Shown here: in pieces, positions 8,439 through 16,772 of the stretch
Position numbering within the stretch: the first letter of the stretch is position 1
How the letters are laid out: every line of letters starts with the position of its first letter
DNA from: JAGXQV01 sp964527565
Lineage (GTDB): Bacteria > Pseudomonadota > Gammaproteobacteria > Burkholderiales > Sulfuricellaceae
NCBI GenBank assembly: GCA_964527565.1
Contig: CAZGOY010000005.1
Location: forward strand, 1 to 64,000
Direction of reading: 5' to 3'
Length of the DNA: 64,000 nucleotides
Made by a program: the position numbers and the translations under genes
The notes under the pieces: model-generated
Databases searched by the model: none
Seen by the model: the letters and a program-made list of their open reading frames with translations, nothing else
What the model was told of the DNA's origin: nothing

Positions 8439-10007
8439 GTGAGAAAGTTATCGACATTTCACGGCGGCGTCCATCCGCCGCAGCACAAGGAAGAGTCCAA
8501 CGCCCTGACGATTGCGTCCGCGCCCCTGCCGCAACGGCTGATCGTGTCCTTGCGCCAGCATATCGGCGCTGCCGCCAAACCCATCGTGCAAGTCGGCGAC
8601 AAGGTGCTGAAAGGCCAGATGATCGGCCTAGCCGACGGCCAGATTTCCGCCGCCGTCCATGCGCCGACTTCGGGCACTGTCGTGGCGCTGGAAAATCACC
8701 CGGTGCCGCATGTTTCCGGCATGCCGGATCTGTGCGTGATCATCGACGCCGACGGCGAAGACCGCTGGATCGAGCGTCAGCCGCTGGATTACCGGAGCGT
8801 CGAGCCTGCAGTGCTGCGCGAGCGCTTGCGCGATGCCGGCGTGGTCGGGTTGGGCGGCGCGGTGTTTCCCACATTCGTCAAGCTTGATCCGGGACGGCAG
8901 CAGAAAATCCGCACCCTGGTGATCAACGGCGCCGAATGCGAACCGTGGATCACCTCCGACGACCGCATGATGCGCGAACGCGCCGCCGAGATCGTCGAGG
9001 GCATCCGCATCATGGCGCACATCATGCAGCCGGGCGAAGTGCTGATCGGCATCGAGGACAACAAGCCCGAAGCGATAGGAGTCATGCGCCGCGCGTGCGC
9101 CGCTACCAATTTCGAGGTGGTTCCGGTGCCCACCCTGTATCCCGGCGGCGGCGAAAAGCAGTTGATCAAGGTGCTTACCGGACGCGAGGTGCCCTCCGGG
9201 AGCCGCCCGCTCAACATCGGCGTAAGCTGCTCCAACACCGGCACCGCCTACACCGTACACCGTGCCATCAACCTCGGCGAGCCGGTCATTTCGCGTGTCG
9301 TCACCGTCACCGGCAACGTGGCGGCGCCGCGGAATTTTGAAGTGCTGATCGGCACGCCGATGGCCGAAGTTATCGCCCTGGCGGGCGGCGCCAAGCCGGA
9401 TACCGAGCGCTACATCATGGGCGGGCCGATGATGGGGTTCGATCTGCCCACGCTTGCCGCCCCTCTGGTGAAATCGGTCAATTGCGTGATTGCCGCCTCT
9501 CCGGCGCTGTTTCCGCCCGCGCCGTCGGCCATGCCGTGCATCCGTTGCGGCCAGTGCGCGCGCGCCTGCCCGGTGGACCTGCAACCTTTCGAGCTGTACT
9601 GGTTTTCACAGAGCCGCCATTTCGACAAGGCGCGCGCCTACAACCTGTTCGATTGCATCGAATGCGGCTGCTGCACTTTCGTGTGCCCCAGCCACATTCC
9701 GCTGGTGTCCTATTTCCGCTTCGCCAAGAGCGAGCTTTCCGCCGCCGAGCGCGACAAGAAATTTGCCGATGTCGCCCGCGAGCGCTTCGAATTCAAGGAA
9801 GCGCGCACCGAACGCGACAAGCGGGAGCGGGCCGCCATGCTGGCGAAAAAACAGGCCCAGATGAAGGCTGCGGCGGCCAGCGACCCGGCTGCCGATGAAA
9901 AGAAGGCGGCTATCCAGGCGGCGCTGGACCGCGCCAAGGCGCACAAGGAAGCCGCCACGCCGGACGCCCCCGCCGAACCCCCCACGCAAGAGGCCGAAAA
10001 GTCATGA
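8439..10007 (+). CDS. rsxC: Electron transport complex subunit RsxC/RnfC
   Basis: RsxC is the peripheral NADH/FMN subunit of the complex. The 522-residue protein has the barrel-sandwich N-terminus (FHGGVHPPQHKEES), a Complex-I-51-kDa-like flavin/NADH region (GLGGAVFPTFVKL, INGAECEPWIT, TLYPGGGEKQLI) and two 4Fe-4S motifs (CIRCGQCARACPVD and CIECGCCTFVCPSH). The last 100 residues are a charged Ala/Lys/Glu tail, common in proteobacterial RsxC. It starts with GTG, with AAAGG 6 bases ahead, and its end overlaps rsxD by 4 bases (ATGA). Confidence 0.96.
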   Translation: MRKLSTFHGGVHPPQHKEESNALTIASAPLPQRLIVSLRQHIGAAAKPIVQVGDKVLKGQMIGLADGQISAAVHAPTSGTVVALENHPVPHVSGMPDLCVIIDADGEDRWIERQPLDYRSVEPAVLRERLRDAGVVGLGGAVFPTFVKLDPGRQQKIRTLVINGAECEPWITSDDRMMRERAAEIVEGIRIMAHIMQPGEVLIGIEDNKPEAIGVMRRACAATNFEVVPVPTLYPGGGEKQLIKVLTGREVPSGSRPLNIGVSCSNTGTAYTVHRAINLGEPVISRVVTVTGNVAAPRNFEVLIGTPMAEVIALAGGAKPDTERYIMGGPMMGFDLPTLAAPLVKSVNCVIAASPALFPPAPSAMPCIRCGQCARACPVDLQPFELYWFSQSRHFDKARAYNLFDCIECGCCTFVCPSHIPLVSYFRFAKSELSAAERDKKFADVARERFEFKEARTERDKRERAAMLAKKQAQMKAAAASDPAADEKKAAIQAALDRAKAHKEAATPDAPAEPPTQEAEKS

Positions 10008-11026
10008 ATTCCCCCCACGTCCTGAAACCGGGCAGCGGCGTTTCCGGCATCATGCTGCGCGTGCTGGCGGCGCTGCTGCCGGCCATTGCCGCCTATTATT
10101 ATTTCTACGGCCCGGCCATCCTGGTCAGCCTGGCGCTCGCCAGCGTCACCGCGCTGGCGGCGGAGGCCGCAATGCTGCGTTTGCGCGGCTACCCGGTGCG
10201 CTTTTTCCTGTTTGACGGCAGCGCGCTGCTGACCGCCTGGTTGCTGGCGCTGTCCATCCCGCCGATGGCACCCTGGTGGCTGGTGGTGGTGGGCACGCTG
10301 TTTGCCATCGTCATTGCCAAACACCTTTACGGCGGCCTGGGCCAGAACCTGTTCAACCCGGCGATGGTCGGTTTCGCCGTGCTGATGATTTCCTTCCCTT
10401 CGCACATGACGCAATGGCTGGCGCCGCTGCCACTGGCGCACGACACGCTGAGCCTGTCGCAACAACTGGCGTTTTTCTTCGGCGGCGCGCTGCCCGCCGA
10501 CATGAAGCTTGACGCCGTGACCATGGCCACGCCGCTGGATACCATCAAAACCCAGCTCTCGCTGGGCCGCACGGTGGAAGACATCCGCAGCAACACCCCG
10601 ATTTTCGGCATGCTGGGCGGCCAGGGGACGCAGGTGGTTGCCGCAATGTACCTGCTCGGCGGCCTGTTCCTGTTGCAACAGCGCATCATCACCTGGCACG
10701 TTCCGGTGGCCTTCCTCGCCGTGTTCGCCCTGTTGGCCGCCATTTTTCAGGGGGTTGACGCCAATCACTATGCCGCACCGCTGTTTCACCTGTTCAGCGG
10801 CGGCGCCATGTTGGGGGCCTTCTTCATCGCCACCGACTACGTCACCGGGCCGACTACGCCCACCGGCAAACTGATTTTCGGCGGCGGTGTCGGCTTGCTC
10901 GAATATGTGATCCGGGTATTCGGCGGCTATCCCGACGGCGTCGCGTTCTCGATCCTCATCATGAACGCGGCGGTACCGCTGATCGACGCCTACACCCAGC
11001 CCAAAGTATTCGGTCACAAAGGGTAA
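10004..11026 (+). CDS. rsxD: Electron transport complex subunit RsxD/RnfD
   Basis: RsxD is an inner-membrane subunit with covalently attached FMN. The 340-residue protein has about nine hydrophobic helices. DAVTMATPLDTIK near residues 168-180 holds the threonine of the flavinylation motif that is usually written DGxTxATP. KHLYGGLGQNLFNPAMVGF and the C-terminal PTTPTGKLIFGGGVG are family signatures. It overlaps rsxC by 4 bases and lies 2 bases before rsxG. Confidence 0.95.
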   Translation: MNSPHVLKPGSGVSGIMLRVLAALLPAIAAYYYFYGPAILVSLALASVTALAAEAAMLRLRGYPVRFFLFDGSALLTAWLLALSIPPMAPWWLVVVGTLFAIVIAKHLYGGLGQNLFNPAMVGFAVLMISFPSHMTQWLAPLPLAHDTLSLSQQLAFFFGGALPADMKLDAVTMATPLDTIKTQLSLGRTVEDIRSNTPIFGMLGGQGTQVVAAMYLLGGLFLLQQRIITWHVPVAFLAVFALLAAIFQGVDANHYAAPLFHLFSGGAMLGAFFIATDYVTGPTTPTGKLIFGGGVGLLEYVIRVFGGYPDGVAFSILIMNAAVPLIDAYTQPKVFGHKG

Positions 11027-11028
11027 CC

Positions 11029-11697
11029 ATGGAAACCGTATTCCGCCATTCCACCAAAGCCGGCGCGATCCTGATGGCCTTCGCCGTCACCGGCACGGCA
11101 CTGCTGGCCGCCACCTACGACGCGACTCACGACATCATCGCCGAGAGCGAAAGGCAGGCCAAGCTCAAGCTGATTGGGCAAATTCTGCCCAAGGATCTGT
11201 TCGACAACGACATTCTCAAGGCAGCGGCGGAATTGCCGCCCGCCCCGGAACTCGGCAACAAGAATGCCACCCCCCTCTACCTTGCCACCCTGGGCGGCAA
11301 GCCCTCGGTGGCGGTATTCGAGGCCGTGGCGCCGGACGGCTACAGCGGCCGGATCAAGCTGCTGATCGCACTCAAAGCCGACGGTGAACTATCCGGCGTG
11401 CGCGTCGTCGAGCACCGTGAAACGCCGGGGCTGGGCGACTACATCGAAATTGCCAAGGACCGCTGGATCGCGATGTTCGACGGCCTGTCGCTGGCGAAAT
11501 ACAGTGGCGCGCGCGACTGGAAAGTGAAAAAGGACGGCGGCAAGTTCGATTACCATGCCGGCGCCACCGTCACGCCGCGCGCCATCGTCAAGGCGGTGCA
11601 CAAGGCGCTGCAATACGCTGCCGCCAACCCGGATAAACTTTTTCCCCCGCAGTCCGCCGATGCGCCGGCGAGCGAGGGCAAGGAGACCTCAAAATGA
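11029..11697 (+). CDS. rsxG: Electron transport complex subunit RsxG/RnfG
   Basis: RsxG carries a covalently bound FMN facing the periplasm. The 222-residue protein has one N-terminal membrane helix (AGAILMAFAVTGTALLAATY) and a soluble FMN-binding domain. HAGATVTPRAIVKAV near residue 185 is the FMN-attachment motif, normally SGAT, here with Ala in the first position and the acceptor Thr kept. VVEHRETPGLGDYIE is typical of the family. It overlaps rsxE by 4 bases. Confidence 0.95.
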   Translation: METVFRHSTKAGAILMAFAVTGTALLAATYDATHDIIAESERQAKLKLIGQILPKDLFDNDILKAAAELPPAPELGNKNATPLYLATLGGKPSVAVFEAVAPDGYSGRIKLLIALKADGELSGVRVVEHRETPGLGDYIEIAKDRWIAMFDGLSLAKYSGARDWKVKKDGGKFDYHAGATVTPRAIVKAVHKALQYAAANPDKLFPPQSADAPASEGKETSK

Positions 11698-12389
11698 GCG
11701 AAGTCAGCTATAAGGAAATCGTCTGGAACGGCATCTGGAAAAACAACGCCGGCCTCGTCGCCCTGCTCGGGCTGTGTCCGCTGCTGGCGGTCAGTTCCAC
11801 CGTGGTAAACAGTGTCGGGCTGGGCCTGGCGACCGTATTGGTGATGACCTTCAGCAATGCCACCGTATCCCTGGTGCGCAGTTTTGTGCCCAACGAAATC
11901 CGCATTCCGGTGTTCATTCTCATCATTGCCACCCTGGTGACCGTCATCGAACTGACGATGCATGCCTGGATGCCGGGCTTGTATCTGGTGCTGGGGATAT
12001 TCGTGCCCCTCATCGTGGTCAACTGCACCGTGCTGGGCCGCGCCGAGGCTTTCGCTTCCAAGAACGCGCTGTTGCCTTCGATGGTCGATGGCTTCATGGC
12101 CGGCTTCGGTCTGATGCTGACGCTGGGCGCACTGGGCGCGCTACGCGAGGTGTTCGGCAAGGGCACGCTGTTTTCCGGTCTGGACCTGGCTCTGGGCGAA
12201 TCCGCCAAGGCGCTGGTAATCACCGTCATTCCCGACTATCAAGGCTTCCTGCTCGCCATCCTGCCGCCCGGCGCCTTCATCGGCATGGGGCTGATGATCG
12301 CCGCCAAGAACTGGGTCGACGCGCGCGGCAAGGCGCCCAGGCGCCGTCAGGCCGAAGCCGCCGCTGTCCCCGCCCCCGGTGTGGTTTAG
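11694..12389 (+). CDS. rsxE: Electron transport complex subunit RsxE/RnfE
   Basis: RsxE is the paralogue of RsxA and pairs with it in the membrane core. The 231-residue protein has six expected helices and the cysteine-bearing LLGLCPLLAVSSTVVN and VNCTVLGRAEAFASKN. The last 25 residues are a basic, Ala/Pro-rich cytoplasmic tail. It ends the operon. The nth gene that follows rsxE in enterobacteria is absent, and a DUF4160/DUF2442 pair follows instead. Confidence 0.95.
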   Translation: MSEVSYKEIVWNGIWKNNAGLVALLGLCPLLAVSSTVVNSVGLGLATVLVMTFSNATVSLVRSFVPNEIRIPVFILIIATLVTVIELTMHAWMPGLYLVLGIFVPLIVVNCTVLGRAEAFASKNALLPSMVDGFMAGFGLMLTLGALGALREVFGKGTLFSGLDLALGESAKALVITVIPDYQGFLLAILPPGAFIGMGLMIAAKNWVDARGKAPRRRQAEAAAVPAPGVV

Positions 12390-12444
12390 GACCAGGGGCA
12401 ACCGACGCAATAAGCAGCCTGCTTGGTCTTCGGCTGCACCCGCC

Positions 12445-12475
12445 GGGTTGAACAACCCAACTGTTGGGTTATAAT
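12445..12475 (+). promoter_or_regulatory. Promoter with embedded operator for DUF4160/DUF2442 pair
   Basis: TTGAAC (12448-12453), a 16-base spacer and TATAAT (12470-12475) make a strong sigma-70 promoter. The spacer contains the palindrome AACCCAAC-T-GTTGGGTT (12454-12470), and GGGTTG-AA-CAACCC (12445-12458) overlaps the -35, giving three related half-sites. A repressor bound here would block RNA polymerase. The start point falls at or within a base or two of the ATG at 12482, so the mRNA would be leaderless. Confidence 0.75.
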
Positions 12476-12481
12476 TTGCCC

Positions 12482-12718
12482 ATGCCTGAAATATTCCGCG
12501 CTTTCGGTTTGGTGTTCGTCATATTTCCCGATGACCACGACCCGCCACACACCCATGTATTTTGCGGCGGAGAGAAATGCAAGATTTTCCTTGAAGAACC
12601 AAGGGTGGCGGATAAACCACGCTGCACTCTGCCACCTTCAAAGCTGCGCATGGCATTGCGCCTTGTAGCGGAAAACCGGGTGGTTTTGCTTCGCGAATGG
12701 GAGAAAATTCATGGATGA
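12482..12718 (+). CDS. DUF4160 protein (toxin-antitoxin-like pair, first gene)
   Basis: This is a 78-residue protein with the DUF4160 signature FPDDHDPPHTHV followed by a beta strand and a basic region. DUF4160 and DUF2442 genes typically occur as pairs and have been proposed as a toxin-antitoxin-like unit; their biochemical activity is not established to my knowledge. The ATG at 12482 lies 6 bases after the -10 box with no Shine-Dalgarno sequence, which suggests a leaderless message. It overlaps the DUF2442 gene by 8 bases. Confidence 0.8.
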   Translation: MPEIFRAFGLVFVIFPDDHDPPHTHVFCGGEKCKIFLEEPRVADKPRCTLPPSKLRMALRLVAENRVVLLREWEKIHG

Positions 12719-13136
12719 CCTGAACTGGATTAATAAAGAGATTGCCCGCGTATCCGAAACACACAAGCCGGGCACCGACGACTACGAACCGCATGCCAAA
12801 TCCGCCCGCTTTGATCGCAGAAGCCGTCGCATTCTGGTGGAAATGGACAACGGCTGTCTATTTGCCTTTCCTGCAAAGCACGTCCAGGGGCTGGAACTGG
12901 CCACGCCGGAAGAACTGGCGGACATCGAACTGCTGGGTGGCGGCTATGCGCTGCATTGGCCGCGAGCCAATGCAGATATTCGCATTGAAAGCGCGCTCGC
13001 CGGTATTTTCGGCAGCAAAAAGTGGATGATGCGCCTTGCCGCCAAGGAGGCCGGCGAACGCACGTCGGAAAAGAAGGCGTCTGCCGCGCGCGCTAACGGC
13101 ACAAAGGGCGGGCGTCCGCGAAAACTGGCTGCTTAG
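12711..13136 (+). CDS. DUF2442 protein with AT-hook-like tail (toxin-antitoxin-like pair, second gene)
   Basis: This is a 141-residue protein. Residues of about 25-95 fit DUF2442 (RILVEMDNGCLFAFPAKHVQGL, then ATPEELADIELLGGGYALHWP). The C-terminal 30 residues are basic and end GTKGGRPRKLAA, an AT-hook-like GRPRK motif suited to DNA binding. It is therefore the likelier partner to bind the palindromic operator at 12445-12470. It overlaps the DUF4160 gene by 8 bases. The antitoxin role is inferred. Confidence 0.8.
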   Translation: MDDLNWINKEIARVSETHKPGTDDYEPHAKSARFDRRSRRILVEMDNGCLFAFPAKHVQGLELATPEELADIELLGGGYALHWPRANADIRIESALAGIFGSKKWMMRLAAKEAGERTSEKKASAARANGTKGGRPRKLAA

Positions 13137-13164
13137 GAGTCAACGCGATTCATTCGGGCAGGGT

Positions 13165-15399
13165 TCAATATTCGCGCAGCATGATCAATTCGCTGTCGGC
13201 GTGGCGCAGGCGGATGGCCAGCGTGCGGGCCAGCGCGGTCACCAGGCTGAAGGCCAGTCTTTTATGCTCTTCGGCAAGCTGGTTGAAGGTTTCGCGCGAC
13301 AGCATGTAAACCTCGACATCGGTATGGGCGACGGCGTCGTTGCTGCGGGCGCCGCCGTCGAGAAACGCCAGGCCGCCGAAGAAATCGCCGCGCCCGAAGG
13401 TTCCCACGTGCCGCGACCGGCCAGCGCCGAGCGGCGCGAAGATGCGCACTTCGCCGCGCCGGATCCAGAAAATGTCCTCACCCGGTTCGCCGCGCGAATA
13501 TATTGCGTCGCCGGCCTTGTAAAGACGCTGCACCATGCGTGATTCCAGGTCCTGCATGGTTTCGTCCTTACGCCCGCGAAACAGATCCATTTCGTGCAGT
13601 TGGGCCGGCGGCTCCTCGCCAGCGGGCGTTTCCTGTTCGCCGAGGATGCGGTCCTCGACCCACTCGATGGCGTTGTCCAGTTCCAGGAACACGCTCACGG
13701 TCTGGTCGCCGGTCTGCACGACGCCCATCTGTTCAAGGAATTCGCGCAGGTTGCGCCCATTGGGCAGGTTTTCGGGTATGCCGCTCAGCAGCAACATCGC
13801 ACCGCGCGCGCGCAGGGCATTGCGCACGTTATGGAGCATGTGCGCGGCGGTCACGTCGAGGGATTGCACGCGCCGGAAGTCGAGGAGGACGTAGTGGCGC
13901 GTGCCGAGTTCCTGTTCGAGGTCGGCGTAAAGCTGCTGCGTGGTGCCGAAAAACAGGCTGCCCTGCAATTCGAAGATGACGGCCTGGTCGCCCTTCTGCT
14001 CGATGATGCGCATTTCCGCTTCGGGACGGTAGCTGGTGGACGACATCTGGTTGACGTAAATCTTGTGGCGCACTACCGAGCCGCCGATCTGTTCGCGCAC
14101 GAACAGCAGGATAGCCATGGCAACGCCAACGCCCGACGCGGCAATCAGTCCCACCGTGAGCGCCACGACAACCACGGCGGCGACCACGGCAAAGTCGAAT
14201 ACCGTGGCGCGCGATTCGATGAAATGCAAGGGCTCGCGGTCGATCATGCGAAAACCGACGACGATCAGCACCCCGGCCAGCGCCGCCACCGGAATCCAGG
14301 CGATGAAGGAACTGAGCAGCAGGGCGGCAAGCAGTGAAAATGCGCCTTCCAGCACGCCCGAGGCGCGCGTTTGAGCGCCGCTGTTGAGGCTGACCATGGT
14401 CGCACCCATGGTGCCTGCGCCGGGGATGCCGCCGACCACCGCCGAGGCCACGTTGCCGATGCCCTGGGCGACGAGTTCGCGGTTGGGGTCGTGCTGGGTA
14501 TTGGTGATCTGGTCGACGACCACGCAGGTTTTCAGGGTGTCGATCGAAAGCAGGGCGGCGAGCGTCAAAGCGCTGCCGAACAGTGCGGCAACCTGGGTGA
14601 GGCGCAGGTCGCCGATCTCATTCCAGCGCCCGCTAATGGAGGCGATGAACCCCTCCTTCGCAATGCCCAGCGTGCCGATCACCAGCGGATTATCGGTCAC
14701 ATCCCACAGCGTTCCATCCTGGGTGGCCAGCACGAAGTAGGCACCTATCCCGGCGAGGATGCCGAGGATGGTTCCGGGTATCCTTTGCGTCAGCCTGGGG
14801 GACAGGAGCGTCACGCCCACCGTCACCAGGCCGACGGTGAGGCCGCGCCAGTCCCACATTTCCGGCGCGAACAGCACCTCGTGCCAGCGCGCCCCGCTTG
14901 CCGCCCCGGCCAGTATGGGAATCTGGCTGCCGATGATAATCAGCCCCACCCCTGAGAGATAGCCGCTCACCACCGGGTAGGGAATGTATTTGATGAGCCG
15001 CCCGACGCCGACGAAACCCAGCAGCATCTGCACGACCCCGGCCACCACGCCGAGCACGATCATCAGCAGCACGATGGTGCCCGGCGCCACGCCCTGGCTG
15101 ACCAGCTCGATGGCAAAGGCCGACAACACTGCGGCGGCAGGCGCGCACGGCGCGCTGATCAGACGGTCGGTGCCGCCGAGCGTGGAGGCCACCAGGCCGA
15201 TGATGGCCGCGCCGACGATGCCCGCCAGCGCACCGATGCCGGCATAGCTCGGGCTGATCACCGAATAGACCGTAACGCCGAAGGCGATCGACGCCGGCAG
15301 CGCCACCAGCATGGCCGCAAGGCCGCCCCAGAAATCGCCGGGTGCGTGCTTGCCGCCCAGAAATATTTTCAATCCGATTTTTTGCATCGCCTGTGTCAT
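13165..15399 (-). CDS. SulP-family anion transporter with STAS and cyclic-nucleotide-binding domains
   Basis: This is a 744-residue inner-membrane protein. Residues of about 20-430 are the SulP transport domain with 10-14 helices (PASIAFGVTVYSVISPSYAGIG and the later SIDTLKTCVVVDQITN). A STAS domain follows at about 455-560 (VIFELQGSLFFGTTQQL, VLLDFRRVQSLDVTAAHML). A Crp-type cNMP-binding domain occupies about 610-735 (GDAIYSRGEPGEDIFWIRRGEV, FFGGLAFLDG). The substrate is unknown; sulfate or bicarbonate are usual for SulP. The start at 15399 has GAGG 8 bases ahead; an in-frame start 30 bases upstream is possible. It converges on the DUF2442 gene. Confidence 0.9.
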   Translation of the reverse strand: MTQAMQKIGLKIFLGGKHAPGDFWGGLAAMLVALPASIAFGVTVYSVISPSYAGIGALAGIVGAAIIGLVASTLGGTDRLISAPCAPAAAVLSAFAIELVSQGVAPGTIVLLMIVLGVVAGVVQMLLGFVGVGRLIKYIPYPVVSGYLSGVGLIIIGSQIPILAGAASGARWHEVLFAPEMWDWRGLTVGLVTVGVTLLSPRLTQRIPGTILGILAGIGAYFVLATQDGTLWDVTDNPLVIGTLGIAKEGFIASISGRWNEIGDLRLTQVAALFGSALTLAALLSIDTLKTCVVVDQITNTQHDPNRELVAQGIGNVASAVVGGIPGAGTMGATMVSLNSGAQTRASGVLEGAFSLLAALLLSSFIAWIPVAALAGVLIVVGFRMIDREPLHFIESRATVFDFAVVAAVVVVALTVGLIAASGVGVAMAILLFVREQIGGSVVRHKIYVNQMSSTSYRPEAEMRIIEQKGDQAVIFELQGSLFFGTTQQLYADLEQELGTRHYVLLDFRRVQSLDVTAAHMLHNVRNALRARGAMLLLSGIPENLPNGRNLREFLEQMGVVQTGDQTVSVFLELDNAIEWVEDRILGEQETPAGEEPPAQLHEMDLFRGRKDETMQDLESRMVQRLYKAGDAIYSRGEPGEDIFWIRRGEVRIFAPLGAGRSRHVGTFGRGDFFGGLAFLDGGARSNDAVAHTDVEVYMLSRETFNQLAEEHKRLAFSLVTALARTLAIRLRHADSELIMLREY

Positions 15400-15535
15400 G
15401 ACCGGCACCTCGTCGTCGCCAGAGGGCATTCTACGGGATTCCGCTTCCCCGCACGAAGCTCGCAGGTGGCGCGTCCGGCCACGCGGTGCATCGCAGGGGT
15501 TGCGCCATACCGCACCGGGAAGCTTACCCCGAACC

Positions 15536-16681
15536 TCAAGCCGTCAGCTCGGCGAGCCACCCCGCTGCGGAAAGCACTTCTACGCGTCCCCGCTGTGTTT
15601 CCTGGCGCAGATCGGAAACGATCTGCACCGCGCGGGCACCCGGAAAACACTCCGCCATGCGGTGAAAGTAGGGCGATATCGCAGGATTGGTGCGCTTGAC
15701 CTCGATCAGATCGGTAACGGTGTTTTCCTGCGCCAGCACGAAGTCGATTTCATGCTGATCCTTGTCGCGTATGGTGTGCAGCGTCACCGCCTTGCCCTCG
15801 GCATCATGGAGGTAATGGGCGTGTTTGAGCAGCATGGCCGCCACGGCGTTTTCCAGGCGCGCCCCCGCATCGCCCCTGACCAGCCCGGTGTCGAAGAAAT
15901 AGACCTTGCTTTCCTTGAGGATGGCGCGCGCCACATCGCGGTGCCACGGCGTAACGCGGAAAACGACGTACAGCGCTTCGAGGATTTCGAGGTAACGCGC
16001 TGCGGTGTTGGGAGCAATCTGCAACATTTGCGCCAGCGAGGAAAGTTTGATCGGAGAGCCGACCCGCTCGCGTAAAAGTTCAACGAACAATTGCAGATTG
16101 CGGATTTCATGGACACGGGAAAACTCCAGCACGTCCTCGCGGATCAGATCGGTGGCGTACTGGCTGCGCCAGCGCTCCGCCGCCATGGCATCGGCGGCCA
16201 GTAAAGGTTCGGGAAAGCCGCCCCTTTCCAGCAGCCGGTCGAGCGCCTCGCTCGGCTTCATCCCCAGCGCGGCCACGCACTCGCGTGCCGAGAAGGGGTG
16301 CAGCCGCCAGGCGAAATAGCGCCCCGCCAGCGATTCGCCCCCCTGGCGGAAAGTTTCCATGCGCGCGCTGCCGGTGACGAGGATGGCCTGGGCTGCACTA
16401 CGCCCGTCCCAGGCGCCTTTGAGAAAGCCCTTCCAGTCGCGCATCTTGTGAATCTCGTCGAAGACCAGCAGCCCAGCGCGGGGCGACCAAGCGCCTGCGG
16501 CGATAATCTCGCGGTCTGTCGGCACATCCCAGTTGAGGTACTGGGCGCGCGGAAAATCCGCCATCAGTTGGCGGGCCAGCGTGGTCTTCCCGGCTTGTCT
16601 CGGCCCGGTGAGGATCACCAGCTTGTGCGGAAGATCAGCGCGAATGCGCTCGGTAAGGAATCTTGTGGCGTCCATGGGCAT
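15536..16681 (-). CDS. AAA-family ATPase with DUF4143 domain
   Basis: This is a 381-residue cytoplasmic protein of the widespread AAA_14/DUF4143 type. Walker A is ILTGPRQAGKTTLARQL and Walker B is LLVFDEIHKMRDWKG. A winged-helix-like segment sits in the middle and the C-terminal DUF4143 region, a restriction-endonuclease-like fold, includes DQHEIDFVLAQ and DLIEVKRT, which keep the D...E.K pattern. The function of the family is unknown. An in-frame ATG at 16714 exists, but it would place the 20-bp palindrome inside codons 2-8. The start at 16681 (alternative 16675) leaves the palindrome as an operator. Usually such genes are solitary and horizontally mobile. Confidence 0.85.
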   Translation of the reverse strand: MPMDATRFLTERIRADLPHKLVILTGPRQAGKTTLARQLMADFPRAQYLNWDVPTDREIIAAGAWSPRAGLLVFDEIHKMRDWKGFLKGAWDGRSAAQAILVTGSARMETFRQGGESLAGRYFAWRLHPFSARECVAALGMKPSEALDRLLERGGFPEPLLAADAMAAERWRSQYATDLIREDVLEFSRVHEIRNLQLFVELLRERVGSPIKLSSLAQMLQIAPNTAARYLEILEALYVVFRVTPWHRDVARAILKESKVYFFDTGLVRGDAGARLENAVAAMLLKHAHYLHDAEGKAVTLHTIRDKDQHEIDFVLAQENTVTDLIEVKRTNPAISPYFHRMAECFPGARAVQIVSDLRQETQRGRVEVLSAAGWLAELTA

Positions 16682-16690
16682 TGATTCAGA

Positions 16691-16731
16691 AAAATAGTCG
16701 CGACTATTTTGCATTTGGCTGAAAAATAGTC
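16691..16731 (-). promoter_or_regulatory. Perfect 20-bp palindrome plus extra half-site over ATPase promoter
   Basis: AAAATAGTCGCGACTATTTT at 16691-16710 is a perfect inverted repeat. A further half-site AAAAATAGTC lies at 16722-16731, two helical turns away. On the minus strand TTGACT overlaps that half-site and is followed, at 16-17 bases, by an A-rich -10-like sequence at the palindrome edge. Binding would therefore block the ATPase promoter. The binding protein is unknown. Confidence 0.65.
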
Positions 16732-16772
16732 AAGACCCCCGTTCCTTTTATCGATAAGGGTGGATGTCTGGA

